Positions 62,291 through 64,000 of a stretch of 64,000 bases of DNA are shown here, in pieces. Location: NCBI GenBank assembly GCA_030770535.1, contig JASVEC010000025.1, positions 496,001 to 560,000 on the forward strand, in the 5' to 3' direction. A model generated the notes under the pieces. It made no database searches. It was not told the origin of the DNA and saw nothing but the letters and a program-made list of their open reading frames with translations. The DNA is from Batkoa obscura (Eukaryota > Entomophthoromycota > Entomophthoromycetes > Entomophthorales > Batkoaceae). The position numbers and the translations under genes are program-made. The stretch's first letter is position 1; every line of letters starts with the position of its first letter.

Positions 62291-63280
62291 CTTGATTTAA
62301 TTCTTTACAAAAATAAACATAAATGATAATAATTTATTGAATTTTTATTTTTTAACATATAATGAACTTATAGAATTTGTTAATAACTAGATCAAATGCT
62401 CAACTTACTTGTGGACTACAATGATTTTCATACGTTAGTTATAGGTAGCTTTTGAAAAAAGCACTTATTTTTTTGAAAGAATATTTGTTTTGAACAATAA
62501 ATGCATTTTAAATTCAATATCCAAAGAAACAAACAGAGTTAAAACTTTCTTTAATATTTAATATTTAAACAGAATCTAGCAATTTTATTTAAAAAAATTC
62601 GCACTTTATAAGATTTTTTAAAAAGTTAACTAATTTTCAAAATGCCCACATTAATTTACTTAATGTATAAAATTTCGAACCTAGAGCTGAAGATATCTTA
62701 AATAGAACGCATATACTTTTACTGATAAAAATTTTGTTATATTGAAAGCTTAAAGTACCTTAAATATGGGGGTGTTTTTTTTGGTTTCATTATTTTACTT
62801 ATTTTTTAAGCGCTATTTGAGCGGAAAGATTGTTAGTAAAATAATGAAACCAAAAAACACCCCCATATGCTAGATTTTTGATTGCCTTTTCATCAAAGCA
62901 AACATGTTTTAAACCGCAAAAATAATTATATTCATAGAAATACAATATTCTAAATTAATGCTATATACAATGGCTACTTGGTTTTAGATACAATCAGTCC
63001 ATATATGAATATAATGTCACTATATATCTATTTTAACAAAAATTTAAAAATTAACTTCAAAGCTATCATAGATTATTATGCTGTTTTATAAACTAATATT
63101 ATATAAACCAATTATATTCAAAGAATCTATATAATAGTTAAAATTGAATAAAAATAAAATGCTAATACCAATACAACAATTTAATATAAGGAAACTTACA
63201 AAATTCCTATTGATTAAATAAAATGCAACTTTAATTACAATCAAACTGTAATTTTGAAAAAAGCCACTTCTAAAATAGTA
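62291..63280. other. Intergenic (1 kb) with one transposon copy
   Basis: Contains the symmetric element at 62765-62867. The rest is AT-rich without a gene. Confidence 0.65.
62765..62867 (+). mobile_element. MITE-like element, symmetric copy
   Basis: Both ends are of the left type: TATGGGGGTGTTTTTTTTGG followed by TTTCATTAT, and at the other end ATAATGAAACCAAAAAACAC followed by CCCCATA. This makes a nearly perfect inverted repeat of about 27 bp. The centre AAGCGCTATTTGAGCGG is normal. Confidence 0.92.
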
Positions 63281-64000
63281 TCATCCTAAAAGTATATTAT
63301 CATCCTCTTGTTTATCCTCACTGAAACTCTTATTATTGTACTCTCCGATTTCTTTTTCATACTCCTTCAACCTAAAAATTAATGAAATCAGCGTCATAAC
63401 CGCGGCTGCTCCACCAACCATCACAATAGCTTTTCTAATAGATTCCCATTTCATTGCTTCAATTTCACTTCGAATCTCAGACACTTGGATCCCAAACTTA
63501 TTATTAATCTCATGGATTTTATAATCAACCTCTTTATAAATTGCTCCCATCTCATGATTGTGACTACTTAAATCTAACTGTAAATCTACTTTTAATTGAT
63601 TGATAGCTTCCCTTTTATAATGTGCTAAAGCATCTAAGTCTCTCGAAATTTTACTTAACTCTTGTTGTGTCTGCGTATGATCTTTTGTTCGCATGATTTG
63701 TAGCTCGGTCCGTAGTTCATTCAAAGCTGCTCGAAATAGATATTCGTGCTACATTACATTAGTAATTTTACTTTCATCATGAATTAAAAATACCTTTTGT
63801 AAATCTTCTTTATTTAAGCTTTGTTTTCGAAACTCGGAATATCTAAAATTAAATTCAATGTCACTTGCTTTTGTTAAAAGTATGGTAGTACCTAGTTTGC
63901 ATCATCGAATATAAAATTTGCATTATTATTTTGGATTGTGAGCGAGTAAATGCATCTTGTTGAAGCTTTTTTACCATTGCAAATGTATCAAAAGGGTGTC
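63281..64000 (-). CDS. MCUR1/CCDC90 (DUF1640) mitochondrial coiled-coil protein, 5' partial
   Basis: The visible exons on the minus strand are 64000-63892 (continuing beyond the window), 63842-63794 and 63748-63281. The first has HPFDTFAMVKKLQQDAFTRSQS, the start of the DUF1640 domain. Coiled coil follows (REAINQLKVDLQLDLSSHNHE), then the family's end pattern: a stretch of alternating residues, SEIRSEIEAMKWESIRKA, and one membrane helix, IVMVGGAAAVMTLISLIFRL. A short acidic tail faces the other side. Family members sit in the inner mitochondrial membrane; animal MCUR1 scaffolds the calcium uniporter, and yeast Fmp32 is linked to cytochrome oxidase assembly. The first codons are outside the window. 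Confidence 0.88.

Noticed and set aside
1-64000. CRISPR arrays, operons, bacterial promoters
   Set aside because: Gene structure, introns and tRNA type show a nuclear eukaryotic fragment; no regularly spaced repeat array was seen.
1-64000. Retrovirus-like, LTR or Polinton-type elements
   Set aside because: No reverse transcriptase, integrase, capsid or long terminal repeats were recognised on either strand.

Overview
The window is a strongly AT-rich nuclear fragment of a fungus. Fungal affinity is shown by an APSES/KilA-N plus ankyrin cell-cycle regulator (MBF/SBF type), an Erv25-type p24 protein, a Sec14-type lipid-transfer protein, and short GT-AG introns (mostly about 44-120 nt, donors usually GTAAGT/GTAATT). 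The combination of rhodopsin-like 7TM receptors, a secreted trypsin, large kinase-Sel1 proteins and very low GC suggests an early-diverging zygomycete-grade lineage such as Conidiobolus and relatives (Entomophthoromycotina). That placement is inference.

Layout. 1-6 kb: a 7TM receptor, tRNA-Asp inside a cluster of miniature transposons, then the first kinase-Sel1-CaaX gene. 6-15.3 kb: a small novel multi-exon gene, mitoferrin, the second kinase-Sel1-CaaX gene, and ribosomal protein uL1 (RPL10A) with a 5-nt first exon. 15.8-23.5 kb: a tail-to-tail pair of paralogous small membrane proteins, an intact single-exon Argonaute, and PIG-L/Gpi12. 26-32.4 kb: a secreted alkaline phosphatase, a small secreted six-cysteine protein, and the third kinase-Sel1-CaaX gene. 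32.4-38 kb: a gene-poor stretch with transposon copies and a decayed 7TM receptor, then a Sec14-like gene and tRNA-Lys. 38-46 kb: an Mbp1-like factor, a membrane protein, a secreted trypsin and tRNA-Pro. 46-57.7 kb: an intron-rich housekeeping block (Rsa4/Notchless, glycerol kinase, tRNA-Glu, LACTB2-like, Dbp5, Erv25), a Gly/Ser-rich secreted protein and tRNA-Ser. 58-64 kb: three paralogous small secreted proteins with a shared promoter module, then a partial MCUR1/CCDC90-type mitochondrial protein running off the end.

Recurring themes. (1) A palindromic miniature inverted-repeat element of about 100 bp is present in at least 12 recognisable full-length copies plus partial and decayed ones, all intergenic. 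(2) Three intronless kinases each carry 14 collinear Sel1 repeats and end in a CaaX box, which suggests membrane-tethered signalling scaffolds. (3) Gene architecture is bimodal: lineage-specific, secreted and signalling genes are single-exon, while core housekeeping genes have several introns. (4) The secreted trio shows a sharp 334-nt near-identity tract typical of gene conversion. No retroviral, LTR or Polinton-like element was recognised.
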